DNA of 64,000 nucleotides from Sphingobacterium nematocida (GCF_900168125.1 NZ_FUZF01000007.1:111200-175199); one strand, 5' to 3'. Numbered from the stretch's first letter, positions 35,029 through 44,480 are shown. Made by a program: numbers and translations. The notes: generated by a model not told the origin, from the sequence alone.

Positions 35029-36363
35029 ATGAAAACAAAGCAAACAAAAGCTGCAATTTCTACAGCAAGACCACGGGTTAACGTGGTTACATTAGGCTGT
35101 TCAAAAAATATTCACGATAGTGAGGTTTTGATGGGGCAATTGAAAGGCAATCAGATTGATGTCGTTCACGAATCCAATAATATTCAGGCCAATGACATTG
35201 TTGTAATTAATACATGTGGATTTATCGATAATGCGAAGCAAGAATCTATCGATACCATATTACAGTTTTCTGAGTTGAAGGACCAAGGGAAAGTGAATAA
35301 GGTAATCGTTACAGGGTGTCTTTCTGAGCGCTATAAACCCGAACTTCAGACCGAGATCCGGAATGTAGACGCTTATTTCGGTACGAACGATTTGCCAGAT
35401 TTGTTGTCTTCAATAGGAGCGGATTATAGACATGAGCTACTGGGCGAACGATTGTTGACTACTCCTTCTCATTTTTCTTATTTTAAGATAGCAGAGGGAT
35501 GTAATCGACCCTGTTCATTCTGTGCTATCCCATTAATGCGGGGCAAGCATGTGTCCAAATCCATCGAAGATTTGGTTAAGGAAGCCAAATTTCTTGCATC
35601 TAATGGTACAAAGGAACTTATTCTTATCGCTCAGGATCTGACCTATTATGGACTTGATATCTACGGGAAAAGGAATCTTTCCGACTTATTACGGCATCTT
35701 TCTGATGTAGAAGGTATTGACTGGATCCGACTGCAGTACGCTTATCCCTCCGGATTCCCGATGGATATATTAGATGCAATGAATGAAAGGAGTAATATCT
35801 GTAATTATCTTGATATGCCATTACAGCATATTACAGATAATATGTTGACGTCAATGCGCCGCGGTACGACCAAGCAGAAACAGATCGATTTAGTAAATAA
35901 AATAAGAGATAAGGTACCTGATATTGCCTTGCGGACAACATTGATCTGTGGGTATCCGGGAGAGACGGAACAAGATTTTGAAGAGATGCTATCTTGGGTA
36001 GAGGAAACTCGCTTTGATCGTTTAGGATGTTTTACTTATTCGCATGAAGAAAAGACCCATGCTTATAACCTGGAAGATAATGTTGCTGAGGAAGTCAAGC
36101 AGGAGCGTGTGGATGCCATTATGGAAGTGCAGCAGGGAATATCTTACGATATCAATCAGACTAAAGTCGGAAATACCTATAAGGTATTGGTCGACCGGGT
36201 AGATGGAGATTATTATGTTGGTCGTACGGAGTTCGATTCACCAGAGGTGGATAATGAAGTTATATTAAGTGCAAAAGACAACTATCTGAGGATAGGCGAT
36301 TTTGTAAATGTAACCGTTGATCGAGCAGAGGATTTTGATCTGTATGGATCAGTAGTTAAATAA
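35029..36363 (+). CDS. rimO: Ribosomal protein S12 methylthiotransferase RimO
   Basis: 444 residues. Radical-SAM enzyme that methylthiolates an Asp of ribosomal protein S12. The N-terminal UPF0004 domain has VVTLGCSKNIHDSEVL and NTCGFIDNAKQESI (cluster cysteines). The radical SAM motif CNRPCSFCAIP follows, then the C-terminal TRAM domain. RimO is distinguished from MiaB by SKNIHDSE and the LR.Q.AYPSG region. Confidence 0.94.
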   Translation: MKTKQTKAAISTARPRVNVVTLGCSKNIHDSEVLMGQLKGNQIDVVHESNNIQANDIVVINTCGFIDNAKQESIDTILQFSELKDQGKVNKVIVTGCLSERYKPELQTEIRNVDAYFGTNDLPDLLSSIGADYRHELLGERLLTTPSHFSYFKIAEGCNRPCSFCAIPLMRGKHVSKSIEDLVKEAKFLASNGTKELILIAQDLTYYGLDIYGKRNLSDLLRHLSDVEGIDWIRLQYAYPSGFPMDILDAMNERSNICNYLDMPLQHITDNMLTSMRRGTTKQKQIDLVNKIRDKVPDIALRTTLICGYPGETEQDFEEMLSWVEETRFDRLGCFTYSHEEKTHAYNLEDNVAEEVKQERVDAIMEVQQGISYDINQTKVGNTYKVLVDRVDGDYYVGRTEFDSPEVDNEVILSAKDNYLRIGDFVNVTVDRAEDFDLYGSVVK

Positions 36364-36399
36364 AATAAAGAGGGCATTTTTTAATGCCCTCTTTATTTT
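36362..36399. terminator. Bidirectional terminator between rimO and the amidase
   Basis: 17-bp perfect stem (36362-36378 with 36383-36399), 4-base loop, T- and A-rich outer ends. It begins one base before the rimO stop codon ends and touches the amidase stop. Confidence 0.9.
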
Positions 36400-37223
36400 T
36401 ATAAGAATTTTTTAAAGATAGAGTAGAGTATCTTTAGGTCGTCTTCCGTCAGTTGCGCCGTGTTTGTGTCGCGCTGTATATAGTGCTGTTTAAATGCTTT
36501 AATGCTAGCATCAAGGTTTTTTACATCATATCCGATTACGCGTAAAGCAAGTCTAGGATCAAAATTTGTAGGGACACTTTCTAAATAATCATCGTACCAG
36601 TAACCAAACCCATTCTCCGCAAGCGTTTTCCAAGGAAATCTAGAGGGATCATTCTTCCGTGTAGGAGCGTAGTCCATGTGTCCAATAAAATTTGCTTGAG
36701 GAATATTGTACGTTTTCTTAAGGTAGGTCAGGAGTTGTATAAGGGACTGGATCTGTTTGTCGGTCCAGGGGTCTGTAGTGCCATTGTTGTCGAGCTCAAT
36801 GCCAATTGAAGAGGAATTTAAGTCGGTATCATTTCCCCAGCGACCTGCCCCCGCATGGTGTCCTCGGTATAAATCATTCACCATCTGTACTATTTTTCCG
36901 TTTCTACCGATAACATAATGCGAACTTACTCCAGCTTTGGTACTGTGGAATGTTTTTACGGTCTGGGCTAAAGAATCCTGGGCTGTATGATGGATCATTA
37001 CGTAATTCGGTTTGCGAATACCAAAATTGATGGAACCAATCCACTCCTTATCTATAGTTTCAATTTTTTCTAATTGTGTGCTTACAGGAGCTTCTTTATA
37101 TTGGCTGGCGAATTCTTTAGCCTTTTTCTTGTATACTTTTTCTGTAGCAGCATATTTGTTGGAGCTGCAGGAGGCCATTAGTGCTAGTACAGCGAGGAGA
37201 GGGATAAATAAAGACTGTTTCAT
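36399..37223 (-). CDS. N-acetylmuramoyl-L-alanine amidase lipoprotein
   Basis: 274 residues from the ATG at 37223, where a lipoprotein signal starts (MKQSLFIPLLAVLALMASCSS, Cys19 acylated). Amidase_2 fold with zinc ligands in VMIHHTAQDS and the HMDYAPTRKNDPSRFPWK segment (His and Asp); EST-like conserved NDTDLNSSSIGIELDNNGT. Cleaves the amide between MurNAc and L-Ala, so it acts in peptidoglycan recycling in the periplasm or on the outer membrane. An upstream continuation of 25 codons is not used. Confidence 0.88.
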   Translation of the reverse strand: MKQSLFIPLLAVLALMASCSSNKYAATEKVYKKKAKEFASQYKEAPVSTQLEKIETIDKEWIGSINFGIRKPNYVMIHHTAQDSLAQTVKTFHSTKAGVSSHYVIGRNGKIVQMVNDLYRGHHAGAGRWGNDTDLNSSSIGIELDNNGTTDPWTDKQIQSLIQLLTYLKKTYNIPQANFIGHMDYAPTRKNDPSRFPWKTLAENGFGYWYDDYLESVPTNFDPRLALRVIGYDVKNLDASIKAFKQHYIQRDTNTAQLTEDDLKILYSIFKKFL

Positions 37224-37324
37224 TATTATTTGTTGATTTCCATGCAATATAGCAATACTAGCGCAAAATTTGATGTAACGCGCTTGATGCGGAAACAAAT
37301 ACTATAAAAAGAAGAAAATTGACG

Positions 37325-37332
37325 TATCTTTG
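37325..37332 (+). promoter_or_regulatory. Promoter -7 box before rlmN
   Basis: TATCTTTG, a full match to TAnnTTTG. The chosen GTG start of rlmN lies 4 bases after it, so the transcript would be leaderless. No clear -33 sequence. Confidence 0.55.
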
Positions 37333-37336
37333 TATC

Positions 37337-38392
37337 GTGTTGAGTACTACAAAATTGATTGATATACGAAGTCTTTCATTAGAACAATTGAAAGATAAGC
37401 TGGTTGAGATGGGCGAGCAAGGCTTCCGTGCGAAGCAAATTTACGAATGGATCTGGCAGAAGTCTGCTATTGACTTTGATCAGATGAGTAATTTGAGCAA
37501 GGAGTTGAGAGAGAAGCTCAAAGCGGGTTTTACAATAAACTTCGTGAAAGTCAAGGAATCTCAGGTGAGTAGTGACAAGACGATCAAAAGTAGTTTTAGC
37601 CTTTATGATGGCAACATTATTGAAGGCGTTCTTATTCCGACTCCGGATCGAATGACAGCTTGTGTCAGTTCTCAAGTAGGCTGTAGCTTGACCTGCAAGT
37701 TTTGCGCAACCGGTTATATGGATCGAAAACGTAATCTTAATGCGGATGAGATATACGATCAGGTTGTATTAATCAGTAAACAGGCCGAGGATAATTATGG
37801 AATACCACTCAGTAACATTGTTTATATGGGTATGGGAGAGCCATTGTTGAATTATGCTAATATGATGAAGTCGGTAGAGCGTATTACGGCACCCGATGGC
37901 TTAAATATGGCCGCCAAGCGTATCACCGTATCTACCGCTGGTATTGCCAAGATGATTAAAAAACTAGGTGATGACGAGGTTAGGTTTAACCTGGCACTCT
38001 CTTTACATGCCGCGAATGACTCTAAGCGAAATGAAATCATGCCGATCAACGAGCAAAACTCGTTAACGGCGCTCGCCGAGGCGTTGAGATACTACTATTC
38101 TAAAACGAAGAATCCCGTTACTTTTGAATATATTGTGTTCCATAATTTTAATGACGAATTGCAGGATGCCAAAGAATTAGCAAGATTCTGTAAGCATGTA
38201 CCTTGCAAAGTCAATATTATCGAGTATAATCCGATATCTCTAGCCGATTTCGTAAATGCAGAAGCTGATAAAATTGAAACTTTTGCCAGCTATTTACGTA
38301 GCCAAGGTGTTATAACTAATGTCCGACGAAGCCGTGGGAAGGATATAGATGCTGCTTGCGGACAGTTAGCAATAAAGGAAAAAGCAAACTAA
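37337..38392 (+). CDS. rlmN: Dual-specificity rRNA/tRNA methyltransferase RlmN
   Basis: 351 residues from the GTG at 37337. Methylates C2 of A2503 in 23S rRNA and A37 in some tRNAs. The radical-SAM motif CSLTCKFCATG is present; QVGCSLTCKFCATGYM, VYMGMGEPLLNYANM and the C-terminal NVRRSRGKDIDAACGQLA match RlmN. The start codon is uncertain: a TTG at 37319 would place the promoter box inside the gene, while GTG 37337 or TTG 37340 leaves it upstream. Confidence 0.92.
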   Translation: MLSTTKLIDIRSLSLEQLKDKLVEMGEQGFRAKQIYEWIWQKSAIDFDQMSNLSKELREKLKAGFTINFVKVKESQVSSDKTIKSSFSLYDGNIIEGVLIPTPDRMTACVSSQVGCSLTCKFCATGYMDRKRNLNADEIYDQVVLISKQAEDNYGIPLSNIVYMGMGEPLLNYANMMKSVERITAPDGLNMAAKRITVSTAGIAKMIKKLGDDEVRFNLALSLHAANDSKRNEIMPINEQNSLTALAEALRYYYSKTKNPVTFEYIVFHNFNDELQDAKELARFCKHVPCKVNIIEYNPISLADFVNAEADKIETFASYLRSQGVITNVRRSRGKDIDAACGQLAIKEKAN

Positions 38393-38446
38393 TTCGTTTT
38401 TCCAGCATATTTAGTTAAGTTTACAGTATACCAATAGTAGACTGTT

Positions 38447-39139
38447 TTGGACTTAAAAGCTTTTCTCAAAGACTTATTACATACATTACTACCCGAATTG
38501 TGTATGTCTTGTGATGCTGTTTTGTTCGCTCAAGAACAGGTGCTCTGTATGACATGTAGGTACCATTTGCCGTTAACGGATTTTCACTTAGATGCGGACA
38601 ATGCAACCGCTAGACAACTATGGGGCAAATTGGACTTCCAACTTGCGATGTCGATGCTCTATCTCTCTAAAAGCTCCAGAACAGAGCGATTGTTACACCG
38701 GTTGAAATACGGAAATAAACCACAAATAGGAGTTTTCCTGGGAAGAATGTACGGCTTGACATTGAAAAATACCATAGCTCAGCAGCAGTTTGATATGATT
38801 ATCGCAGTCCCTATTCATAAGAAGAAGCTCCGTCAAAGAGGCTATAATCAAGCATACCAATTTGCAAAGGGATTATCCGATTCGCTCGGTATATTCGCAT
38901 ATGAGGATATTTTGGAAAGAAAGGTATATTCCGTCAGTCAGACCAAAAAGAGCCGTACAGAACGTTATGAGAATGTGAAAGGGGTATTCGTAGTTAGTAA
39001 AAAAAGTCCACCATTAAAAGATAGGAATGTTCTCTTGGTTGATGATATTTTGACAACAGGAGCGACAATTTGTGAGGCGGGAATGGTTTTGCGTAACGCT
39101 GGAGCAAAGGTCAGCGTATTGACAATTGCTAGAGCTTAG
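38447..39139 (+). CDS. ComF family phosphoribosyltransferase-like protein
   Basis: 230 residues from a TTG at 38447; the first Met downstream falls inside the zinc-finger motif, so the TTG must be used. The finger is CMSCDAVLFAQEQVLCMTC (about 19-37). The middle has KYGNKPQIGVFLGRMYG and the PRPP-type loop NVLLVDDILTTGATICEAG. ComF works in DNA uptake in naturally competent bacteria; its role here may be different. Confidence 0.9.
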   Translation: MDLKAFLKDLLHTLLPELCMSCDAVLFAQEQVLCMTCRYHLPLTDFHLDADNATARQLWGKLDFQLAMSMLYLSKSSRTERLLHRLKYGNKPQIGVFLGRMYGLTLKNTIAQQQFDMIIAVPIHKKKLRQRGYNQAYQFAKGLSDSLGIFAYEDILERKVYSVSQTKKSRTERYENVKGVFVVSKKSPPLKDRNVLLVDDILTTGATICEAGMVLRNAGAKVSVLTIARA

Positions 39140-39142
39140 CCT

Positions 39143-39268
39143 TTATCTTCTTTTTCCAGAGATTGGTTTTGGACACCCGCAATCTTTATTAAAGATGCCA
39201 CAGGACTGTAGTGTTAGTCCCAGGATCAAAAAGCATAAGAACCAAGTTAAATATCTTCTTTTCTTCAT
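39143..39268 (-). CDS. Tiny lipoprotein after the VanZ gene
   Basis: 41 residues. MKKRRYLTWFLCFLILGLTL is a signal peptide ending in a lipobox (LQSC), followed by a short Cys-rich tail (DCGCPKP). Its ATG overlaps the stop of the VanZ-like gene by 4 bp (39265-39268), so translation is coupled. Such small lipoproteins or secreted proteins commonly follow VanZ in Bacteroidota. Function unknown. Confidence 0.75.
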   Translation of the reverse strand: MKKRRYLTWFLCFLILGLTLQSCGIFNKDCGCPKPISGKRR

Positions 39269-39648
39269 TTCTCTCTTTTATAAAAAAATATAAAGGCAAA
39301 TGTAGCCATTCCTATTCCTGTAATGTCTGCAAATATATCCCACAGATCAGCGGTTCGTGTAGGAGATAGATATTGTTGAGCAGCCTCTGTAACAAAGGCA
39401 AATATAACAGTACTAATAACAACTTTGGTAATGCTTAACCATTTATTTACAGATCTTTTTGACTTAAGAATGGATTCCCAGTATAAAAGGATACATAAAA
39501 TAAAGAATATTCCGCAGTGAACCATTTTATCAAAGCCTTCATAAAAAGTTACACTATCGACTTCAAAGCTTCGAGAAGGAAGAAGAAGGATGGTCAACAT
39601 TAATATAGCCCATACAATAGCCCAAATATAATTTTTCAGATACCTCAT
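39265..39648 (-). CDS. VanZ-like membrane protein
   Basis: 127 residues with four membrane segments (about 7-24, 44-59, 72-92 and 103-121). FYEGFDKMVHCGIFFILCILLYW and the TEAAQQYLSPTRTADLWDIFAD motif are typical of VanZ. The family is named for a gene next to vancomycin-resistance clusters, but most members have no known resistance role. Followed by the tiny lipoprotein. Confidence 0.82.
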   Translation of the reverse strand: MRYLKNYIWAIVWAILMLTILLLPSRSFEVDSVTFYEGFDKMVHCGIFFILCILLYWESILKSKRSVNKWLSITKVVISTVIFAFVTEAAQQYLSPTRTADLWDIFADITGIGMATFAFIFFYKREK

Positions 39649-39809
39649 CGTCCCAAATCTCGTATTTAGGAATGAAATAAGCGTTATTTTATTGAATTAA
39701 GTTTTCTTAAAAAATGTTAATGAAAAATTATATACCTGTATTACAGTGTTTTATGATTTATATTTAAAAAATATAGTACTATGTATTGCAAAGTACCATC
39801 CAAAGGATA

Positions 39810-39817
39810 TAACTTTG
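39810..39817 (+). promoter_or_regulatory. Promoter -7 box before the padR gene
   Basis: TAACTTTG, a full match to TAnnTTTG. A -33 TTG sits at 39786-39788 (21-base spacing). The start codon is 7 bases after the box, so the leader is 0-3 bases long. Confidence 0.6.
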
Positions 39818-39824
39818 TATTGTT

Positions 39825-40169
39825 ATGGTAGCAGAGAATACACAAACCCAGATGCGAAAAGGGATATTAGAATACTGTATCCTTTCCATTATTTCCAAAG
39901 GAGAGATATACGCTTCAGATATAATTGCAGAACTAAAGAAAGCGGAGTTACTGATTGTAGAAGGTACCCTGTACCCTCTATTAACCCGACTCAAAAACAA
40001 TGGTTTGCTAAGCTATAGTTGGCAAGAGTCTACTTCGGGGCCGCCTCGAAAATACTATCAGATCACTTCTGAGGGGTTAGAGGTACTACACAGATTAGAT
40101 ATTACCTGGAAGGAACTCTTATATGCCGTTGAAACCTCATTGACCGGACGTAAAGAAACCAAGAATTAA
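39825..40169 (+). CDS. PadR family transcriptional regulator
   Basis: 114 residues, one winged helix-turn-helix domain. TQMRKGILEYCILSIISKGEIYASDIIAELKKAELLIVEGTLYPLLTRL is classic PadR, including the YPLL motif, and KYYQITSEGLEVL is the wing. PadR proteins repress the operon they head and sense small molecules or envelope stress. The following PspC and barrel genes are its likely targets; an operator is not visible. Confidence 0.93.
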   Translation: MVAENTQTQMRKGILEYCILSIISKGEIYASDIIAELKKAELLIVEGTLYPLLTRLKNNGLLSYSWQESTSGPPRKYYQITSEGLEVLHRLDITWKELLYAVETSLTGRKETKN

Positions 40170-40187
40170 CCATTAGAATATATCATC

Positions 40188-41813
40188 ATGAACAAGACAA
40201 TAATTATCAATATAAATAGCATTGTTTTTCATATCGAGGAAGATGCTTACGAGGTCCTTAGAAGTTATATGATCGAGATAAAGAGGCACTTTAGCCAATC
40301 AGATGATAGCGGAGAGATACTACAGGATATTGAAAATAGAATAGCCGAGATGTTTACGGAGCGGATTCAGGCAGGGCGTAAGGAAGTAATTTCGATGGTA
40401 GATGTGAATGAAGTCATTGCGCAGATGGGGCGTGTGAGTGATTTTGAACAAGCAGACGAAACGACAGAGGAACCCTATGAGTCAAAATTTAGAGAGGAAT
40501 ATAGACGTGTCGTTTCGGAGAAAAAACTAATGCGTAATCCCGACGATACTGTGATCGGTGGTGTATGTAGTGGTTTGGGTTATTATTTTGGGCTACAAGC
40601 CAAGTGGGTTCGTATTCTTTTTATATTACTTTTTTTATTCGGTGGGTCAGGAGTTCTTTTGTATGTCGTTCTTTGGATTGTCATGCCTACAGCCGTTACT
40701 CGGGCAGACCGAATGTCTATGCGAGGGGAAGAGCCCAACCTTCAGAATTTTAAAAAGAATTTTGAAGAAGAGCTAGACGGGTACAAAGATGAATTTTCAA
40801 CTGTCAGGGGACAATTTAGTAAAGGAGCTCAAGCGGTTGGAAGTGGAGTTTCTAGTTTTTTTCGGTTCTTGGGAAAAGGGCTCGCGTTTCTAATGCTTTT
40901 TTTCTGTGGTATGGTGATCATTGGGATGTTGGTAACCCTTGTGGGGTTTGCAACAGGTATTCTTGGATACCAAAATGAGATGGTCTTTCCAGGGCTGGAA
41001 TTATTGTCTACCGGACAGGCGTTAATTGCATTATTAGCTGGAGTGATGGCTATTACCATTCCCTTTATTGCATTATTGCATATTTTTCTTCGTATGTTAT
41101 TGAATACGAGTCCAATGAATAACTATCTCTCCTTGAGTCTGTGGGCGGGCTGGATTGTATCTATTATTTTGGTGCTGTTTTATGTCTTCGTGGGGATTCA
41201 GGAATACAAAGAGTCTAGTACGATCAAAGTAGAAAAATCTTTGGAGAAAAGGAGTGTTTACCATTTTGGAGAAAAAGATATTCGGGTAATTGATGGGGCG
41301 ACATTAGAGAATGGAGATAAAAAATATACACTTAAAATGAAGCGTGAAGAATTGTCTAAATATTTGAGAAGAGATATTAATATCCGGTTCGAATACTTAG
41401 ACTCTTTAGAGACACCTTATATCCAATACAACTATTTTGCCAAGGGACGTACTTATCAAAGCGCTTCAGAACGAGCTTCAAGGATTAACTATCTTGGCCA
41501 TGAGGATAAAGGTAAGGTCGTATTTGATAGTCACTTTGCATTAGCGACAGACGAGCCCTATCGTGATCAATCGGTGTCTGTGATTGTATTTCTACCGGTA
41601 GGCTCTAAAGTTACGATAGATGAGTCTATTCATAACAAGATGTGGTATCTCCCTTATTCAGACTGTAAGAATGAGTATGCCGACGATGAAAAAGAAAAGC
41701 ATACAGAGTGGGTTATGAAACGTTCAGGGTTACAGTGTGCACCCTCACATATAGAAAAGCCCAAAAAGAAAGAGGAAGATGCAACTAAAGCAGAAAAAGA
41801 GTCGTCTAATTAA
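40188..41813 (+). CDS. PspC-domain membrane protein
   Basis: 541 residues. The N-terminal 90 residues are cytoplasmic and lack a signal peptide. The PspC domain NPDDTVIGGVCSGLGYYFGLQAKWVRILFILLFLF is at about 110-165, with two further pairs of membrane segments (near 225-255, 265-300 and 315-345). A C-terminal soluble domain is likely periplasmic, with conserved YHFGEKDIRVIDGATLENGD. PspC relates to the phage-shock envelope-stress system. It is preceded by padR (18-base gap) and followed by the barrel gene. Confidence 0.88.
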   Translation: MNKTIIININSIVFHIEEDAYEVLRSYMIEIKRHFSQSDDSGEILQDIENRIAEMFTERIQAGRKEVISMVDVNEVIAQMGRVSDFEQADETTEEPYESKFREEYRRVVSEKKLMRNPDDTVIGGVCSGLGYYFGLQAKWVRILFILLFLFGGSGVLLYVVLWIVMPTAVTRADRMSMRGEEPNLQNFKKNFEEELDGYKDEFSTVRGQFSKGAQAVGSGVSSFFRFLGKGLAFLMLFFCGMVIIGMLVTLVGFATGILGYQNEMVFPGLELLSTGQALIALLAGVMAITIPFIALLHIFLRMLLNTSPMNNYLSLSLWAGWIVSIILVLFYVFVGIQEYKESSTIKVEKSLEKRSVYHFGEKDIRVIDGATLENGDKKYTLKMKREELSKYLRRDINIRFEYLDSLETPYIQYNYFAKGRTYQSASERASRINYLGHEDKGKVVFDSHFALATDEPYRDQSVSVIVFLPVGSKVTIDESIHNKMWYLPYSDCKNEYADDEKEKHTEWVMKRSGLQCAPSHIEKPKKKEEDATKAEKESSN

Positions 41814-41863
41814 AAGTCGGGATTAATTTATTTAGCTTAATCGATCCTATTACGGTACCATTT

Positions 41864-44266
41864 ATGAAGAGAGTTTTATTTTTAATGCTAAGTCTGTTCT
41901 CGTTATCGGCCACAGCTATTCAGCGGCCGGCAATACACGGGAAAGTGGTCAATCAGGACAATGAGCCGATCAATGGAGCTTCTGTCTACCTGATTACGAC
42001 GACGGCTCGGGCCATTTTAAAGACAGCAGTAACGAATGCAGATGGAGTCTATACGATATTGGACTATCCCCGTGGAACATTTATCGTAGAAGCTACAGCT
42101 ATAGGATTTGGTAAGGGAGAGACCGAAATATTCAGCGTTGATGATTCTGGTTTAGGCCTGCCTGTGATTAAGCTTGGACCTCAGACAAAAGAAATTGAGA
42201 CTGTTACAGTTCGTAGAGAACTACCATTGATACAGAGCACAAATGGTAAACTGGTGATGAATGTCGAAAATTCTTCCGTTAGCGCGGGCAATAATGCTTT
42301 TGAGGTATTGCAAAGAGCACCAGGAGTTAGTGTAGATAAGGATGATAATATTAGCCTAATGGGGCAGCAGGGCGTGAATGTGACTATCGACGGTAGGCCC
42401 ACCTATATGACTGGAGAGCAGTTAGCTACATTTTTAAAAAGCACAGATGGTAGTCAGATTAAAAGTATAGAATTGTCTACGACACGCTCGGCGAAAGACG
42501 ACGCAGAGGGGGCTGCAGGCGTGATTAATATTACACTCAAGAAAAACAAACTAGAGGGATTTAATGGTTCTTTTGTCGCAAGTGCAGGTCTTGGGTTGAA
42601 ATTTCGTGGAAACTCTTCTATTAACTTGAATTATAAAAAGAACAATACAACCTTTTTCAGTACTTATTCCTACACGGACAATCGAACTAAAGAAACGTTG
42701 GATATAATGCGTGTCATTCCCGACGGACAACAAAAGACTATTTTTGATCAAGTTACTGAACTCGGCGAAAAGGATAGAACACATAATTATAGGCTCGGGG
42801 TAGAACAAAAGACTTCCAACCGGAACACACTTATGTTCCAGTTTAGTGGAAATAATAACGTAGAAAATCAAGACAATCCCGGGGTAACAAAGATAGGAAG
42901 TAAAGTTGGGGTAATTGATTCTATCATGAAGGCCTTCACTGTGGGCAAGGAGACGTTTAATAAGTATTCATTCAATGCTAATAATGAGTTTAGGATAGAT
43001 ACATCTGGCAAGAAACTAACCGTTGATCTAGATTATAGCCTATTTAAGACAAATACGTTATTGAATTATGAGTATAATACTTCTCCGGATGGGAGTGATA
43101 TCTATCCTACCGAAAGAGAAAGAAGTGATGCATTGACTGATATTAAGATTTTTGCTGCCAAGCTGGATTACACACAAAAGCTCTGGAAGGGTAATATAGA
43201 GACCGGTTTGAAATACAGTAATGTCGAATCAGACAATGGTATTGTGTTCGATCAGGAGATCTCTGGTCAATGGCAAAATAATACGGGACGCTCCAATACG
43301 TTCAACTATGTGGAGCAGATCGCAGCAGGGTATTTTGATTATAGCACACAAGTCAAAAAATGGGGAATTAAAGCAGGACTTCGTGGAGAGTATACCATAT
43401 CCGATGGAGTATCAGAAACTGAAAATAAGAAGGTAAAGCGAGATTATTTTGATTTATTTCCCTCGGCATCCTTGAGCTATAATCTCAGTGAAAATCATGT
43501 ATTCGCTTTGAATTATGCGCGGAAAATATCGAGACCCAGTTACCGACACCTCAACCCCTTTGAATACTATATAGATAAGCGTACTTTCATGCGTGGTAAT
43601 CCCTATCTCAATGCGCAGTATACCGATGGTTTTTCACTAAACTACACACTCTTCAAGATGTTTAATATAGCGGTAGGACACGACTTTACAAATGATGCTA
43701 TGGTAGAGAGTATGGGGCAGGATACTGTTGCTAAGACAACATGGGTGATCCGTGAAAACCTAGGAAAGCAGAATACTACTTATCTCAATCTGACCATTCC
43801 CGTTCGTATCGGCAAGTTCTGGACTATGTATAATAATTTAACCGGTATATATATGCACTTCAGGGGACCGATAGCTGGTTATTATGTCAATCAGGGATCC
43901 GTATTTTTTCAAGGAAACTCGACGAGTAATTTCAAGATCAATAAGTCCGTTTCTGCCGAATTAGCTATGCGTTACAACTCACCGTTTTTGTACAATGTCT
44001 ATAAAATCGAAGGACGTTTCAATACAGATATTGGAATGACATATAATTTTAAAGATCAACGTAGCTCACTCAAGTTAGCGGTGACCGATGTATTACATAG
44101 TAATCATAATAATTTATTCACCAAGTTTCAGGAGTATGATTCGGAGATTCGGCAGTATAATGATACACAATCTGTTCAGATCACTTTTAATTATAAGTTT
44201 GGAAATCTCAAGCAGGCTATTCGTCGTCGGGATAATGCAAGTGATGAAAAAGATAGGGCTCAATAA
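41864..44266 (+). CDS. Outer-membrane beta-barrel, TonB-receptor-like
   Basis: 800 residues. Signal peptide (MKRVLFLMLSLFSLSATA), then a carboxypeptidase-regulatory-like domain (AIHGKVVNQDNEPINGASVYLITTTARA, about 22-100), a plug region (RELPLIQSTNGKLVMNVENSS to DGRPTYMTGEQL) and a large C-terminal barrel. The plug resembles TonB-dependent receptors but lacks SusC features. It is co-transcribed with padR and pspC. The ligand is unknown. Confidence 0.88.
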   Translation: MKRVLFLMLSLFSLSATAIQRPAIHGKVVNQDNEPINGASVYLITTTARAILKTAVTNADGVYTILDYPRGTFIVEATAIGFGKGETEIFSVDDSGLGLPVIKLGPQTKEIETVTVRRELPLIQSTNGKLVMNVENSSVSAGNNAFEVLQRAPGVSVDKDDNISLMGQQGVNVTIDGRPTYMTGEQLATFLKSTDGSQIKSIELSTTRSAKDDAEGAAGVINITLKKNKLEGFNGSFVASAGLGLKFRGNSSINLNYKKNNTTFFSTYSYTDNRTKETLDIMRVIPDGQQKTIFDQVTELGEKDRTHNYRLGVEQKTSNRNTLMFQFSGNNNVENQDNPGVTKIGSKVGVIDSIMKAFTVGKETFNKYSFNANNEFRIDTSGKKLTVDLDYSLFKTNTLLNYEYNTSPDGSDIYPTERERSDALTDIKIFAAKLDYTQKLWKGNIETGLKYSNVESDNGIVFDQEISGQWQNNTGRSNTFNYVEQIAAGYFDYSTQVKKWGIKAGLRGEYTISDGVSETENKKVKRDYFDLFPSASLSYNLSENHVFALNYARKISRPSYRHLNPFEYYIDKRTFMRGNPYLNAQYTDGFSLNYTLFKMFNIAVGHDFTNDAMVESMGQDTVAKTTWVIRENLGKQNTTYLNLTIPVRIGKFWTMYNNLTGIYMHFRGPIAGYYVNQGSVFFQGNSTSNFKINKSVSAELAMRYNSPFLYNVYKIEGRFNTDIGMTYNFKDQRSSLKLAVTDVLHSNHNNLFTKFQEYDSEIRQYNDTQSVQITFNYKFGNLKQAIRRRDNASDEKDRAQ

Positions 44267-44305
44267 AGATATTGTGATTTAAAAGACCGTGTTTAGTTTT
44301 AGTTG

Positions 44306-44337
44306 AACCGTAAGCCTAAAGTGCTTGCGGTTTTTTT
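44306..44337 (+). terminator. Terminator after the barrel gene
   Basis: 10-bp stem (44306-44315 with 44323-44332, one G-U pair), 7-base loop and a run of T. Confidence 0.8.
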
Positions 44338-44432
44338 ATGCGTTAACGGACCGTCGAATTAAACTTTTTAAGAAAGCTTAGTCCAACTGATTGTATCAGT
44401 ATGGAAAAGCAACTAGGGATAATAAAATTATG

Positions 44433-44480
44433 TTTCATATGTGTATAATTTGATTTTTATCTGTCATATGGAATATTCAA
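44433..44480 (+). repeat. Intergenic element, copy B
   Basis: 39 of 48 bases match copy A at 32662-32709, including GTCATATGGAATAT. It lies 94 bases before the SMP-30-like gene. Confidence 0.5.
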
